A DNA stretch of 64,000 nt, taken from contig JAJFVL010000040.1 of the NCBI GenBank assembly GCA_021371855.1, positions 1 through 64,000 of the forward strand, given 5' to 3'. The notes beneath the pieces were generated by a model that saw nothing but the letters and a program-made list of their open reading frames with translations, did not search any database and was not told the DNA's origin. Positions 31,870 through 41,726 of the stretch are shown in pieces. Source of the stretch: Bacteroidales bacterium. Its GTDB lineage: Bacteria > Bacteroidota > Bacteroidia > Bacteroidales > VadinHA17. Position 1 is the first letter of the stretch. Each line of letters opens with the position of its first letter. The position numbers and the translations under genes were made by a program.

Positions 31870-32283
31870 ATGGAAATAGTGATAAAGGATAAAAAACATT
31901 TGCATTCTGCCGCAAGAAAGATTCTTGAGTATTGTGGCAATAATAAAATCATAGCTTTTTACGGATCAATGGGTGCTGGCAAAACAACAATTATTAAAGC
32001 TGTCTGCGAAGTCCTGGGAGCTTTGGATATTGTCAGCAGCCCGACGTTCACCCTTGTAAATGAATACAGAACTTCAGAAGGAAATTCTTTATACCATATT
32101 GATTTCTACAGAATAAAGAAGCAGGAAGAGGTGTTTGATTTTGGTATTGAGGAGTACCTTTCAGGCAATTCATATTGCTTTCTGGAGTGGCCCGAACTTG
32201 TTGAGGAAATTCTTCCTCCCGGAACTGTTTGTATCAGGATTACTGTTGATGAAAAAGAACAGCGTATCCTCTCAATATCATGA
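31870..32283 (+). CDS. tsaE: tRNA threonylcarbamoyladenosine biosynthesis ATPase
   Basis: 137 residues, normal length. Walker A IIAFYGSMGAGKTTIIKAVCEVLG, then VSSPTFTLVNEYRT and LYHIDFYRI, EEYLSGNSYCFLEWPELVEEILPP. It supports TsaB/TsaD/TsaC in making t6A37. It starts 16 bases after porX and is probably in the same operon. Confidence 0.9.
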   Translation: MEIVIKDKKHLHSAARKILEYCGNNKIIAFYGSMGAGKTTIIKAVCEVLGALDIVSSPTFTLVNEYRTSEGNSLYHIDFYRIKKQEEVFDFGIEEYLSGNSYCFLEWPELVEEILPPGTVCIRITVDEKEQRILSIS

Positions 32284-32294
32284 CAACATCTTGT

Positions 32295-32325
32295 TTTGCA
32301 CTATTCTGCAAATTTTTTAACTTTG
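32295..32325 (+). promoter_or_regulatory. Promoter of ald, full consensus
   Basis: TTTG (32295-32298), 19 bases, TAACTTTG (32318-32325): the complete Bacteroidota housekeeping promoter. The ald ATG is at 32345, so the leader would be about 15 bases. Confidence 0.65.
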
Positions 32326-32344
32326 AAAAAATAACATCCTCCTC

Positions 32345-33568
32345 ATGATGAACGACAAAGGTAAAAGCGGAAAAGTTAGTTTTGGCAGTACAGCTTTTAT
32401 GCCAAAAGAAGAACATCTGGAGACAGCTGTTAAAAATCGCAGGATTTCGATCGGGATCCCAAACGATAATAAAAATGATGAAAAAAGAGTGCCCCTGACC
32501 CCTGAGGCAGTCAACATGCTTGTCGAAAACGATAATGAAGTCATTATTCAGAAAGGGGCAGGTCTTGGGGCTAATTATACCGATAAGGACTACAGCGAAA
32601 ACGGTGCTATTATAAGCGATTCCCCGGCAAGGGTTTACAGTGCGGATGCAGTAATTAAAGTTGCTCCTTTTTCAGAGAAAGAAACCGATTATCTTAAAGG
32701 TAATCAGGTTATTATGTCATATCTCAATATCCTTATGCTTAATGAAGACACTCTCGGTAAACTCATAAGGAAAAAAGTCACTGCAATTGCTTTTGAAAAG
32801 GTCCGCGACAGTAAAGGGGAAATGCCAGTGGTGGAATTGATGAGTGAAATATGTGGTATATCATCTATTCTTGTTGCATCAGAATATCTCAGCAATACGC
32901 ATGGCGGAAAAGGAGTGATGCTTGGCGGTATTACAGGGGTTACTCCTACAGAAGTCATCATCCTTGGAGCAAACACTGCCGGAGAATGTGCTGCAAGAGC
33001 TGCAATTGGACTTGGGTCAACAGTTAAGATATTCGACAATTCGCTCCCCAGATTAAGAAATTTTCAAAATCTGCTGGGACAGCGGTTGCAGACTTCTGTT
33101 TTCCATCCGCAGGTCCTGAAAAAAGCTCTCAGGTCGGCCGATGTTCTCATTGGTGCAATAGAGCTCGAAGATCTTAAACCCTGGTATTATATAACAGAGG
33201 ATATGGTTCGCACTATGAAAAAAGGATCAGTTATTATTGACTTGAGTATCGACCGTGGCGGATGCATCGAAACAACTGAATGCCGGGCATTACAGGATCC
33301 GGTTTATGAGAAACATGGCGTGATACACTTCTCAGCATGGAACCTCCCTTCGGTTGTTGCACGTACCGCCTCAATAGGCCTCAGCAATATTTTCACTCCG
33401 TTACTTCAGAGTATGGCCGACGCTGGCGGAATAACCCGGTTGCTAAAGAATGATCGTGGCGTACGCAACGGAGCCTATTTATATAATGGTATGCTGACAA
33501 ATGAAACGCTGGGACAAAAGTTCGGGATTATCTCAAAAGACCTCGATCTTCTTATATCCGCCTTCTGA
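32345..33568 (+). CDS. ald: Alanine dehydrogenase family protein
   Basis: 407 residues. RRISIGIPNDNKNDEKRVPLTPEAVNMLVEN is the alanine dehydrogenase/PNT substrate domain start, with an N-terminal extension of about 30 residues common in Bacteroidota members. The NAD domain has VIILGANTAGECAARAAIGLGSTVKIFDN, and KKGSVIIDLSIDRGGCIETTE is the conserved loop. It would interconvert alanine and pyruvate with NAD. Divergence from the Bacillus enzyme leaves some doubt about substrate. Own promoter. Confidence 0.8.
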   Translation: MMNDKGKSGKVSFGSTAFMPKEEHLETAVKNRRISIGIPNDNKNDEKRVPLTPEAVNMLVENDNEVIIQKGAGLGANYTDKDYSENGAIISDSPARVYSADAVIKVAPFSEKETDYLKGNQVIMSYLNILMLNEDTLGKLIRKKVTAIAFEKVRDSKGEMPVVELMSEICGISSILVASEYLSNTHGGKGVMLGGITGVTPTEVIILGANTAGECAARAAIGLGSTVKIFDNSLPRLRNFQNLLGQRLQTSVFHPQVLKKALRSADVLIGAIELEDLKPWYYITEDMVRTMKKGSVIIDLSIDRGGCIETTECRALQDPVYEKHGVIHFSAWNLPSVVARTASIGLSNIFTPLLQSMADAGGITRLLKNDRGVRNGAYLYNGMLTNETLGQKFGIISKDLDLLISAF

Positions 33569-33571
33569 TGA

Positions 33572-34486
33572 TCATACGAATATAAGTGTCGCCTTCTTCT
33601 CTTTTATTCTGATTTTTGCCTTTTTACCAATATAGAAAGCTCTGTTATCGGAAACATGCCCTGCAGGGAATCCGAAAAAGAGAGGATAATTATATTCTCG
33701 TACAATCCCAAAAATGGTTTCTTCAATGCTCTTACCCCATGGGATCTTTGTATCTTCAATCTTATTCATTCCGCCGATAACAAGTGCTTTTAACCTTTCA
33801 AGCTTACCGGCAAGCTTAAGTGAAGTCATCATCCTGTCGATATGATAATATTGTTCCCCGACATCCTCAATAAACAAGATCTTCCCTTTTGTTACCGGCT
33901 CTGCCCGTGTACCTATAAGGTTATAGATAAGAGAAAGGTTCCCTCCTGTTATCTCCCCGGCTACATTTTTACTTCTGAAAAATGAGCCTTCCCATTCACA
34001 TGGCTGAAGGCCGCCGAATAATGCCTGATGTAATGAACTGAACGTTGATTCACACTTTTCAGGATTACTAAAGTTAAGTGGCATATCGCCATGAACAGAT
34101 ATTATTCCGCATACTTCATTTAACCACATATGCAAAACTGTAATATCGCTGAACCCGACATACCATTTCGGATTGTTTCTCAGTGCCGAAAAATCGATCT
34201 TGTCAATAATTTTTGAAATACCGTAACCACCCCTGGAACAAAAAACAGCTTTAATTTCAGGATCATTTGTCATTTCCTGAAGATCAGACAGGCGCTCTTC
34301 GTCACTCCCTGCAAAAGGACCGTCACTTTTCATGGCATTTTTACCTACCCTTACTTTCAGCCCCCAATCCTCAAGAAAATTTATAGCAAAAGCCACTTTC
34401 TTCTCTTCGATACAAAATGACGGAGATATTATTGCCACTTCATCTCCGGGTTTCAGATATTCAGGTTGTAACTTTTCTGCAGACAT
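33572..34486 (-). CDS. ldcA: LD-carboxypeptidase (S66 family)
   Basis: 304 residues from the ATG at 34486 (MSAEKLQPEYLKPGDEVAIISPSF); the frame extends 28 residues upstream but that part is not family-like. Catalytic triad: nucleophile Ser in VFCSRGGYGISKIID, Glu in ILFIEDVGEQ, His in FGFPAGHVSDNRAF. It trims tetrapeptide stems of peptidoglycan to tripeptides for recycling, or acts like MccF on small toxins. It converges with ald with only three bases between the stops. Confidence 0.85.
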   Translation of the reverse strand: MSAEKLQPEYLKPGDEVAIISPSFCIEEKKVAFAINFLEDWGLKVRVGKNAMKSDGPFAGSDEERLSDLQEMTNDPEIKAVFCSRGGYGISKIIDKIDFSALRNNPKWYVGFSDITVLHMWLNEVCGIISVHGDMPLNFSNPEKCESTFSSLHQALFGGLQPCEWEGSFFRSKNVAGEITGGNLSLIYNLIGTRAEPVTKGKILFIEDVGEQYYHIDRMMTSLKLAGKLERLKALVIGGMNKIEDTKIPWGKSIEETIFGIVREYNYPLFFGFPAGHVSDNRAFYIGKKAKIRIKEKKATLIFV

Positions 34487-34604
34487 ATAAATAAACAGTA
34501 CTTTAAGTGAGCTAAAGTTTGAAGTGCCTAAAGTTAGAATTAATCTTACAACTTTTGTCATTCCAGGCACTCCAAACTCTGGTCACTGATTTAATACAAA
34601 TTAT

Positions 34605-34612
34605 TATCTTTG
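34605..34612 (+). promoter_or_regulatory. -7 box TATCTTTG for metG
   Basis: An exact TAnnTTTG match 37 bases before the metG ATG. No convincing -33. Confidence 0.5.
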
Positions 34613-34648
34613 TGCCTTCAAATTTGATTTTTATTCATTATCAGAATC

Positions 34649-36682
34649 ATGAAGAATTATAAAAGATATCTCATTACATCCGCTCTTCCGTATGCCAACG
34701 GGCCAATACATATTGGACACCTTGCAGGTGTTTATATACCCTCGGATATTTATACCAGATATCTGAGGATGAAGGGTGTGGACGTGATATCCATATGCGG
34801 ATCCGACGAACATGGCGTTCCTATCACTCTTAAAGCACGCAAAGAAGGTGTGAATCCCCAGGAGATCGTTGACAGGTATCATTCATTAAACAAAAAAGCA
34901 TTTGAGGATTTCGGAATTGCTTTTGATATCTATTCACGCACTTCAAATAAAATACACTTCGAAACTGCTTCCGATTTTTTCAGGACACTTTATAATAAAG
35001 GTGAATTCATTGAAAAATCCTCGGAGCAATATTATGATGAAGAGGCCGGCTGTTTTCTTGCCGACAGATATATCGTTGGTACATGCCCTCATTGCGGTAA
35101 TGAAAATGCCTATGGTGACCAGTGTGAGAAATGCGGAACTTCCCTGAGTCCCAATGAGCTCATCAATCCGCACTCAACAGTCAGCGGAAGTAAACCTGTT
35201 TTGCGCGAAACCCTGCATTGGTACCTTCCGCTCGACAAATACGAACCATGGCTCAAAAAATGGATCCTGGAAGATCATAAAGACTGGAAAACCAATGTAT
35301 ATGGCCAATGCAAATCGTGGCTCGATCAGGGCCTGCAGCCCAGAGCCGTCAGCCGCGACCTCGACTGGGGAGTACCTGTTCCTGTTGAAGGAGCAAAAGG
35401 GAAGGTCCTGTATGTCTGGTTCGATGCTCCGATAGGTTATATATCTGCGACAAAAGAGCTTACTCCCGACTGGGAGAAATACTGGAAGGATAAAGATACC
35501 AAATTGGTCCACTTCATAGGGAAGGACAACATTGTATTCCATTGTATCATTTTCCCTGCTATGCTTAATGCCGAAGGAAGTTTTATCCTCCCCGAAAATG
35601 TTCCTGCCAATGAATTTCTGAATCTCGAAAACGATAAAATATCAACATCCAGAAACTGGGCCGTATGGTTGCACGAATACCTTGAAGATTTTCCCGGCAA
35701 ACAGGATGTTCTGAGATATTCCCTTTGTGCCAATGCCCCGGAAACAAAAGACAATGATTTTACCTGGAAAGATTTTCAGGCACGGAATAACAATGAGCTT
35801 GTTGCAATCCTCGGAAACTTTGTCAACCGGACACTTGTACTGACTAATAATTATTATAACGGGGAAGTTCCGGCAAGAGGAAAAACAGATTCAAATGATG
35901 ATGCTGCTTTAAATGAGATAGGCAGGATCAAAGAAAATGTTGAAAGCAGTATTGAAGCATACAGGTTCCGTGAAGCACTTAAAGAGGCAATGAACCTTGC
36001 AAGACTTGGGAATAAATATCTGGCCGACGCAGAACCCTGGAAAGTTATTAAAACTGATCCTGAAAGGGTCAAAACAATAATGAATATCGCCCTGCAGATA
36101 ACTGCAAACCTTACAATTGTTTGTGAACCATTTCTTCCATTCTCAATGGATAAATTGCGCGGATGGCTCAATTTCAATGACCTTAAATGGAGCAATGCCG
36201 GCAAATCTGATCTTTTAGAAACAGGCCATTCAATCAATAAACCCGGATTGCTCTTTGACAAGATCGAGGATGAGGAAATCACCAGACAAATAGATAAGCT
36301 CCTTGCGACAAAAAAAGCCAATGAATCTGCAAGCACAAAAACCGTCCCGGGGAAAGAACCCGTAAACTTTGATGATTTCAGCAAGATAGACATCAGAACA
36401 GCAACCATCCTCGAAGCCGAGAAAGTCCCGAAAACGACCAAATTACTCAAGCTAAAGATTGATACCGGACTTGATATCCGCACTATTGTGTCAGGTATTG
36501 CAGAGTATTATGAACCCAAAGCAATAATCGGGAAACAGATTTCCATTGTTGCCAATCTGGAACCGAGAAAGATAAAAGGCATCGAATCAAAAGGAATGAT
36601 ACTTATGGCTGAGGATAAAGATGGTAAACTTGTTATGGTTTCTCCTTCGGGCAAGGTGAGCAACGGGAGTATGATAAAATAA
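34649..36682 (+). CDS. metG: Methionyl-tRNA synthetase
   Basis: 677 residues. Class I signature [14 protein letters not shown] (HIGH at 21-24), a zinc knuckle [25 protein letters not shown] (330-336; the KMSKS loop), and a C-terminal tRNA-binding OB domain (about 570-677: [30 protein letters not shown] ... [13 protein letters not shown]). It charges tRNA-Met in the cytoplasm. Length and two-domain layout are normal for Bacteroidota. Confidence 0.95.
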   Translation: MKNYKRYLITSALPYANGPIHIGHLAGVYIPSDIYTRYLRMKGVDVISICGSDEHGVPITLKARKEGVNPQEIVDRYHSLNKKAFEDFGIAFDIYSRTSNKIHFETASDFFRTLYNKGEFIEKSSEQYYDEEAGCFLADRYIVGTCPHCGNENAYGDQCEKCGTSLSPNELINPHSTVSGSKPVLRETLHWYLPLDKYEPWLKKWILEDHKDWKTNVYGQCKSWLDQGLQPRAVSRDLDWGVPVPVEGAKGKVLYVWFDAPIGYISATKELTPDWEKYWKDKDTKLVHFIGKDNIVFHCIIFPAMLNAEGSFILPENVPANEFLNLENDKISTSRNWAVWLHEYLEDFPGKQDVLRYSLCANAPETKDNDFTWKDFQARNNNELVAILGNFVNRTLVLTNNYYNGEVPARGKTDSNDDAALNEIGRIKENVESSIEAYRFREALKEAMNLARLGNKYLADAEPWKVIKTDPERVKTIMNIALQITANLTIVCEPFLPFSMDKLRGWLNFNDLKWSNAGKSDLLETGHSINKPGLLFDKIEDEEITRQIDKLLATKKANESASTKTVPGKEPVNFDDFSKIDIRTATILEAEKVPKTTKLLKLKIDTGLDIRTIVSGIAEYYEPKAIIGKQISIVANLEPRKIKGIESKGMILMAEDKDGKLVMVSPSGKVSNGSMIK

Positions 36683-36685
36683 AGA

Positions 36686-37651
36686 TTATTTTCTTTTTGA
36701 GACCCAGGCTCCCGGGAATTTTTTCGATATGCTGTCTTTTTTAGTCAAAGCAATATTCAGATCGCTGCAAACCATAGCACAAACACGGTAAAATCCGTTT
36801 GGAGCAGCAACAATCTCAGGTGTAAAGCCTTCCTCTTTGAGCATATTCACCTGTATCATTGCATTTTCTTCCGATTTGAAGCTCCCTGTAATAAGAGAAT
36901 AAGCATCCTCCTTCGCAGGGACAGGAATAACAGCTTCCGGCACTACTGGTTTTTCAGAAACCGGTATTATGCTCTCCTCAACCTTTGCAGGTTCTTCTTT
37001 TTTCAGATCCTCTTCAACAGCTTTTTTGTTATTTTCAAATTCAGCAGTTACCAAAGGATTCATGGTCGTTGTTTCTATCCTGGCTTTGAAGAGGTCTGTC
37101 TTCAAAGGGATTGCAACAGCGACGGCAAGAAGAGGAATAATTACAGCAGCTCTCCATAAAATTTTTCTCATGGCAGCATGCCTTACAGGATCTTTGTCTA
37201 TATGCCGTATGATTTGTTTTCTTACATCATAACCATCAAGAGGTAAACACTGGAATGATTCAAGTCCATAAGAATCCAGATGATAGTTAGCACTTCTGTC
37301 AGGCTCAAACTGGATATTGCCTTCTTGATTATTTACAAAACTCCCGATATTATCAAAAACGACATTTTCACCTTTTTCAAGTTTTCGGCGAAGCTCTGTA
37401 ACAAACTCCTCAACAAGATTCCTGGCATCTCCATAATTTATTTTCGTCGACTCTGAAATCTTGCCTACCAGTAGACCATCATTATGATTAAGGTTCCTGT
37501 TGAACGATATCTGCTTCACCGGAGGATAAAATGTTCCCGAATTCTTATCAAGATGAGCAGGGTTATAGTTACCTATAAACCCGCCAAATCCAGGAACGAT
37601 AACGCAATCGTGCCCGAATAATAATTCCCTTATAAAAGCTGTAATATCCAC
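36686..37651 (-). CDS. HU-CCDC81 and SPOR domain envelope protein
   Basis: 321 residues from a GTG at 37651 (V/MDITAFIRELLFGHDCVIVPGFGGFIGNY); the frame continues 40 residues further but the family starts here. Residues 1-130 form two HU-like domains (CCDC81 type), a membrane segment follows at about 170-185 (AVIIPLLAVAVAIPL), then an acidic/proline linker, and a SPOR domain at about 245-321 (YSLITGSFKSEENAMIQVNMLKEEGFTPEIV), which binds denuded peptidoglycan. Probably a septal or envelope anchoring protein. It is divergent from wbpE. Confidence 0.85.
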   Translation of the reverse strand: MDITAFIRELLFGHDCVIVPGFGGFIGNYNPAHLDKNSGTFYPPVKQISFNRNLNHNDGLLVGKISESTKINYGDARNLVEEFVTELRRKLEKGENVVFDNIGSFVNNQEGNIQFEPDRSANYHLDSYGLESFQCLPLDGYDVRKQIIRHIDKDPVRHAAMRKILWRAAVIIPLLAVAVAIPLKTDLFKARIETTTMNPLVTAEFENNKKAVEEDLKKEEPAKVEESIIPVSEKPVVPEAVIPVPAKEDAYSLITGSFKSEENAMIQVNMLKEEGFTPEIVAAPNGFYRVCAMVCSDLNIALTKKDSISKKFPGAWVSKRK

Positions 37652-37708
37652 CTTGTATTTTATTGTATTCAATACAAAAATAAGAAAATAGTCATTACAG
37701 AAAAATAT

Positions 37709-37716
37709 TATCTTCG
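37709..37716 (+). promoter_or_regulatory. Weak -7 box TATCTTCG for wbpE
   Basis: Seven of eight bases fit TAnnTTTG, 20 bases before the wbpE ATG, in the divergent gap with the HU/SPOR gene. Confidence 0.35.
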
Positions 37717-37735
37717 TATTTCCAAATTTAAAAAT

Positions 37736-38866
37736 ATGAAAGCAATCCAAATGGTTGACCTGAGGGGTCAATATGAAAAGCTTAAGCCAGACATTGATGC
37801 AGCTATCAGATCGGTCCTGGAATCAACAACTTTTATTAAGGGCCCTGATGTTAAACTTTTCGAAGAAGAGTTGAGTAAGTATATGGGAGTAAAGCATGTT
37901 GTATCATGCGCAAATGGCACAGAAGCTCTTTATCTTGCAATGATGGTTCTCGGATTAAAACCAGGAGATGAAGTTATTACTACAAATTTCACTTTTATTG
38001 CAACAGTTGAGGTTGTTGCCCGGTTGGGACTGAGACCGGTCATTGTTGAACCCGACCCGGGAAGCTTTAACATTTCTGTAGAAGAGATCAAGAAAGCCAT
38101 AACAAAAAAGACAAAGGCAATTGTACCTGTTCATCTGTTTGGCCAGTGTGCCGACATGGAGAGCATAATGGAACTTGCTGAAAAATACAATCTTTACGTA
38201 ATTGAGGATGCTGCCCAGGCAACAGGTGCAGATTACATCTTTCGTGACGGCACCACAAAAAAAGCCGGAACCATAGGACATCTCGGAACAACTTCCTTCT
38301 TCCCTTCAAAAAACCTGGGCTGTTATGGTGACGGAGGAGCGCTATATACCAATAATGACACTTATGAAAAAAAACTGAGAAGCATAGCCAACCACGGTAT
38401 GAAAGTTAGATATCATTATGATGATATTGGAGTCAATTCAAGGCTCGATACTATTCAGGCGGCAATCCTTAGGGTAAAGCTTAAGCATCTGTCTGAATTC
38501 AACGCAGCCCGGAGAGCAGTTGCCGACAAATACGACAAAGCGTTTGCCGGATGCCCGTCAATCTGCGTTCCTGAAAGAGTAACCTACTCGTCTCATATAT
38601 TTCATCAGTACACCATCAGGGTGAAAAACAGTAAAAGAGATGATCTTAAAAAATTCCTTGAATCAAAGAGCATTCCGGCAATGATTTATTATCCCGGACC
38701 ACTTCATTTGCAGGAAGCATATGGTTACCTGGGATATAAAGAGAATGATTTTCCTGTTACCGCTGCATTGTGCAAAGAGGTCCTGTCCTTGCCCATGCAT
38801 CCTGACATGGAACAGGATCAGCTTGATTATATTATACTTAACGTATTAGAATTCTTTGAAAAATAA
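37736..38866 (+). CDS. wbpE: DegT-family sugar-nucleotide aminotransferase (WbpE/PorR-like)
   Basis: 376 residues. The PLP-dependent fold is clear: MVDLRGQYEKLKPDIDAAI, VVSCANGTEALYLAM, VIEDAAQATGADY and SFFPSKNLGCYGDGGAL with the PLP lysine at about 192. WbpE in Pseudomonas adds the 3-amino group to UDP-3-keto-GlcNAcA; PorR of Porphyromonas is a relative needed for A-LPS. Followed six bases later by wbpD, then wbpB and a wbpA-like gene, which supports this role. Confidence 0.85.
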   Translation: MKAIQMVDLRGQYEKLKPDIDAAIRSVLESTTFIKGPDVKLFEEELSKYMGVKHVVSCANGTEALYLAMMVLGLKPGDEVITTNFTFIATVEVVARLGLRPVIVEPDPGSFNISVEEIKKAITKKTKAIVPVHLFGQCADMESIMELAEKYNLYVIEDAAQATGADYIFRDGTTKKAGTIGHLGTTSFFPSKNLGCYGDGGALYTNNDTYEKKLRSIANHGMKVRYHYDDIGVNSRLDTIQAAILRVKLKHLSEFNAARRAVADKYDKAFAGCPSICVPERVTYSSHIFHQYTIRVKNSKRDDLKKFLESKSIPAMIYYPGPLHLQEAYGYLGYKENDFPVTAALCKEVLSLPMHPDMEQDQLDYIILNVLEFFEK

Positions 38867-38871
38867 TTGCT

Positions 38872-39450
38872 ATGGAAAAAGACTATTTTGCCCACGAAAC
38901 AGCTGTCATTGACGATGGCTGTAAAATCGGGAAAGGCACAAAAATATGGCACTTCAGCCATGTTATGGAAGGATCTGAAATAGGGGAGAACTGCAATATT
39001 GGTCAGAATGTTGTCATCTCACCCAGGGTAAAACTCGGAAGAAATGTAAAAGTTCAGAACAACGTCTCAATTTATACAGGTGTCATTTGCGAAGATGATG
39101 TTTTTCTTGGGCCATCGATGGTCTTTACCAACGTCATCAATCCCAGAAGCGCAATTGCCCGGAAAGACAAATACCTTACTACCGTAGTTGAAAAGGGAGC
39201 TTCAATAGGTGCGAATTCCACTATTGTCTGTGGTAATAAAATTGGAACCTATTCATTTATCGGAGCCGGTGCGGTTGTTACTAAAGATGTAAAGCCCTAT
39301 TCACTTGTAGTAGGAAATCCGGCCAGGCAAACCGGCTGGATGAGCGAATATGGTCACAAGCTGATTTTTGATGAGAAAGGAATAGCCTCCTGTCCCGAAA
39401 GCGGGGAGAAATACAGGCTGGAAGACGGCAAGGTTTCTAAAATTATTTAG
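38872..39450 (+). CDS. wbpD: Sugar-nucleotide N-acetyltransferase (WbpD-like)
   Basis: 192 residues of left-handed beta-helix hexapeptide repeats (IGKGTKIWHFSHVMEGSEIGENCNIGQNVVISPRVKLG ... SIGANSTIVCGNKIGTYSFIGAGAVVTKDVKPYSLVVGNPARQTG). It should acetylate the 3-amino group made by WbpE, giving UDP-GlcNAc3NAcA. The C-terminal segment CPESGEKYRLEDGKV is typical for the family. Within the wbpE-D-B-A operon. Confidence 0.85.
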   Translation: MEKDYFAHETAVIDDGCKIGKGTKIWHFSHVMEGSEIGENCNIGQNVVISPRVKLGRNVKVQNNVSIYTGVICEDDVFLGPSMVFTNVINPRSAIARKDKYLTTVVEKGASIGANSTIVCGNKIGTYSFIGAGAVVTKDVKPYSLVVGNPARQTGWMSEYGHKLIFDEKGIASCPESGEKYRLEDGKVSKII

Positions 39451-39480
39451 TATTTTTACAGACTTCTAAAGAATTTCAAC

Positions 39481-40437
39481 ATGACTGTAACTCCAAAAAA
39501 CTTTGGAATAATAGGTGTTGCCGGATATATAGCTGTCAGACATCTTAAAGCAATCAAGGAAACAGGTAATAACCTTCTGGCAAGCCTTGATAAGTTTGAT
39601 AGCGTTGGAAGAATAGACAGTTATTTCCCGGAAAGTGATTTTTTTGTTGAATTTGAGCGCTTCGACAGACATTTTGACAAGCTGAAACGAAACGGAACCA
39701 AAATTGATTATGTAAGCATTTGTTCTCCGAATTATCTTCACGATTCTCATATCCGGTTCGCTCTTCGCCATCAGGCTGAAGCAATCTGCGAAAAACCTAT
39801 TGTTCTCAATCCCTGGAATATTGATGCATTACAGGAGATCGAGAATGAAACTGGCCGTAAAATAAATACCGTACTCCAGCTTCGTCTTCATCCAAAAATA
39901 AAGGAACTGCGGGAAAAAATCCACAACGGACCGAAAGATAAAATATATGATATTGACATGACTTATATCACAAGCCGCGGAAACTGGTATGCAATATCAT
40001 GGAAAGGAGATATCCAAAAATCAGGCGGGATTGCAACAAATATCGGCATTCATTTTTTCGATATGCTGAGCTGGATATTCGGAGATGTAAAAAAGAATAT
40101 TGTTAATCTCAGTGAACCCAATAAAGCTTCCGGATATCTCGAGCTCGAAAATGCAAGGATCAGATGGCTTCTCAGTATCGATTATAATGATATCCCCTCT
40201 TCTGTTAAGGAAACCGGAAAGAGAACATACAGATCAATTACCGTCAACGGGGAGGAAATTGAATTCAGCGAGGGATTTACTGAACTACACACTGAAACTT
40301 ATAAGGAAATACTTGCCGGCAGAGGATTCGGACTCAATGATGCCCGTCAATCAGTTGAGATTGCATACACAATAAGGAATACCAAACCTGTTGGTCTCCA
40401 GGGAGATTATCATCCAATGTTGAAACAGATAATATGA
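39481..40437 (+). CDS. wbpB: Gfo/Idh/MocA-family UDP-sugar 3-dehydrogenase (WbpB-like)
   Basis: 318 residues. NFGIIGVAGYIAVRHLKAIKETGNNLLASLD is the NAD-binding start, ICSPNYLHDSHIRFALRHQAEAICEKPIVL has the conserved EKP, and SGGIATNIGIHFFDMLSWIFG the catalytic His region. In the WbpB pathway it oxidises C3 of UDP-GlcNAcA before WbpE acts. The stop overlaps the next start (ATGA). Confidence 0.8.
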   Translation: MTVTPKNFGIIGVAGYIAVRHLKAIKETGNNLLASLDKFDSVGRIDSYFPESDFFVEFERFDRHFDKLKRNGTKIDYVSICSPNYLHDSHIRFALRHQAEAICEKPIVLNPWNIDALQEIENETGRKINTVLQLRLHPKIKELREKIHNGPKDKIYDIDMTYITSRGNWYAISWKGDIQKSGGIATNIGIHFFDMLSWIFGDVKKNIVNLSEPNKASGYLELENARIRWLLSIDYNDIPSSVKETGKRTYRSITVNGEEIEFSEGFTELHTETYKEILAGRGFGLNDARQSVEIAYTIRNTKPVGLQGDYHPMLKQII

Positions 40438-41726
40438 TTTACGACAAACTTGTTAATAAGGAGACAAAGCTTTCTGTTATCGGCCTTGGTTATGTTGGCC
40501 TTCCAATCGCACTTGAGTTCGCAAAGAAAATAAGTGTCATTGGCTTTGATATTAAACCCGATAGAGTTGAGCTTATGAAAAATGGGATTGATCCAAGTCA
40601 TGAGCTCACTTCAGAAGCTTTTAAGGATTCCGATATTATTCTTACAAGCGATCCTGCCAGGCTTAAAGAAGCTTCATTTCATATTATAGCAGTACCCACT
40701 CCTACCAACATTAATAATTTACCTGATCTCACACCTGTTCTTAAAGCATCCGAAACCGTTGGGAGAATTTTAAAAAAAGGCGATTATGTAGTTTATGAAT
40801 CGACTGTTTATCCGGGATGCACCGAAGATGATTGTGTCCCCGTGCTGGAAAGATATTCTGAACTAAAGTGCGGGACCGACTTTAAAGTTGGTTTCTCTCC
40901 CGAAAGAATAAACCCCGGTGATCCCAATCATAACCTGACAAAAATTATTAAAATAACAAGCGGCTGTGACTCAGAATCGGCTGAAAACATAGCAAAAACA
41001 TACGAGTTGATCATCAAGGCAGGGATCTACAGGGCAAGCTCCATAAAAGTGGCAGAGTCGGCAAAGATTATTGAAAACACACAGCGCGACATCAACATCG
41101 CCTTCATGAATGAATTATCGATCATTTTTAACAGGCTTGGAGTAAATACTTTTGAAGTACTTGAGGCAGCCGGGACAAAATGGAACTTTCTTAAATTTTA
41201 CCCCGGGTTGGTTGGAGGACATTGCATAGGTGTTGACCCGTACTATCTCTCATACAAGGCAAAATCAATGGGGTATCATCCTCAGATGATTGATTCCGGG
41301 AGGTTCATCAACGACAGTATGGGCCGGTATATAGGAAAACAGACTGCCAAGAAACTTGTAGCTGCCGGTAAAAATTTCAAGGATGCACACGTTCTGATAA
41401 TGGGAATGACTTTTAAAGAAGATGTTACCGATATACGTAATTCAAAAGTCATGGATGTTATCCGCGAACTGGATGATTTTGGAATAAAGGTCGAGGTAAT
41501 AGATCCCGGAGCATCAAAACAAGAAGTAAAAAAAGAATACGGAATTGATCTGAAAGAACATCCTTCGGGAAAATACGACGCTGTAATACTGGCTGTCAGC
41601 CACAAGGAATATTTAAAATTAGACGAATCATTTTTTGCTGCGTTATTAAACAAAGGAGGAATTGTAGTTGATGTAAAAGGCATTCTTCGCGGGAAAATTA
41701 AAAACCTAACTTACTGGAGTCTTTAA
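40434..41726 (+). CDS. wbpA: UDP-N-acetylhexosamine 6-dehydrogenase (WbpA/TviB-type)
   Basis: 430 residues. NAD domain LSVIGLGYVGLPIALEFAKK, VVYESTVYPGCTEDDCVPVLE (the TVYPG variant of the TviB/WbpO group), and catalytic Cys264 in GLVGGHCIGVDPYYL, then MGMTFKEDVTDIRNSKV. It oxidises UDP-GlcNAc to UDP-GlcNAcA, the first step of the pathway. Sequence details are closer to TviB/WbpO than to WbpA of Pseudomonas, so GalNAc could be the substrate. Four-base overlap with wbpB. Confidence 0.8.
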   Translation: MIYDKLVNKETKLSVIGLGYVGLPIALEFAKKISVIGFDIKPDRVELMKNGIDPSHELTSEAFKDSDIILTSDPARLKEASFHIIAVPTPTNINNLPDLTPVLKASETVGRILKKGDYVVYESTVYPGCTEDDCVPVLERYSELKCGTDFKVGFSPERINPGDPNHNLTKIIKITSGCDSESAENIAKTYELIIKAGIYRASSIKVAESAKIIENTQRDINIAFMNELSIIFNRLGVNTFEVLEAAGTKWNFLKFYPGLVGGHCIGVDPYYLSYKAKSMGYHPQMIDSGRFINDSMGRYIGKQTAKKLVAAGKNFKDAHVLIMGMTFKEDVTDIRNSKVMDVIRELDDFGIKVEVIDPGASKQEVKKEYGIDLKEHPSGKYDAVILAVSHKEYLKLDESFFAALLNKGGIVVDVKGILRGKIKNLTYWSL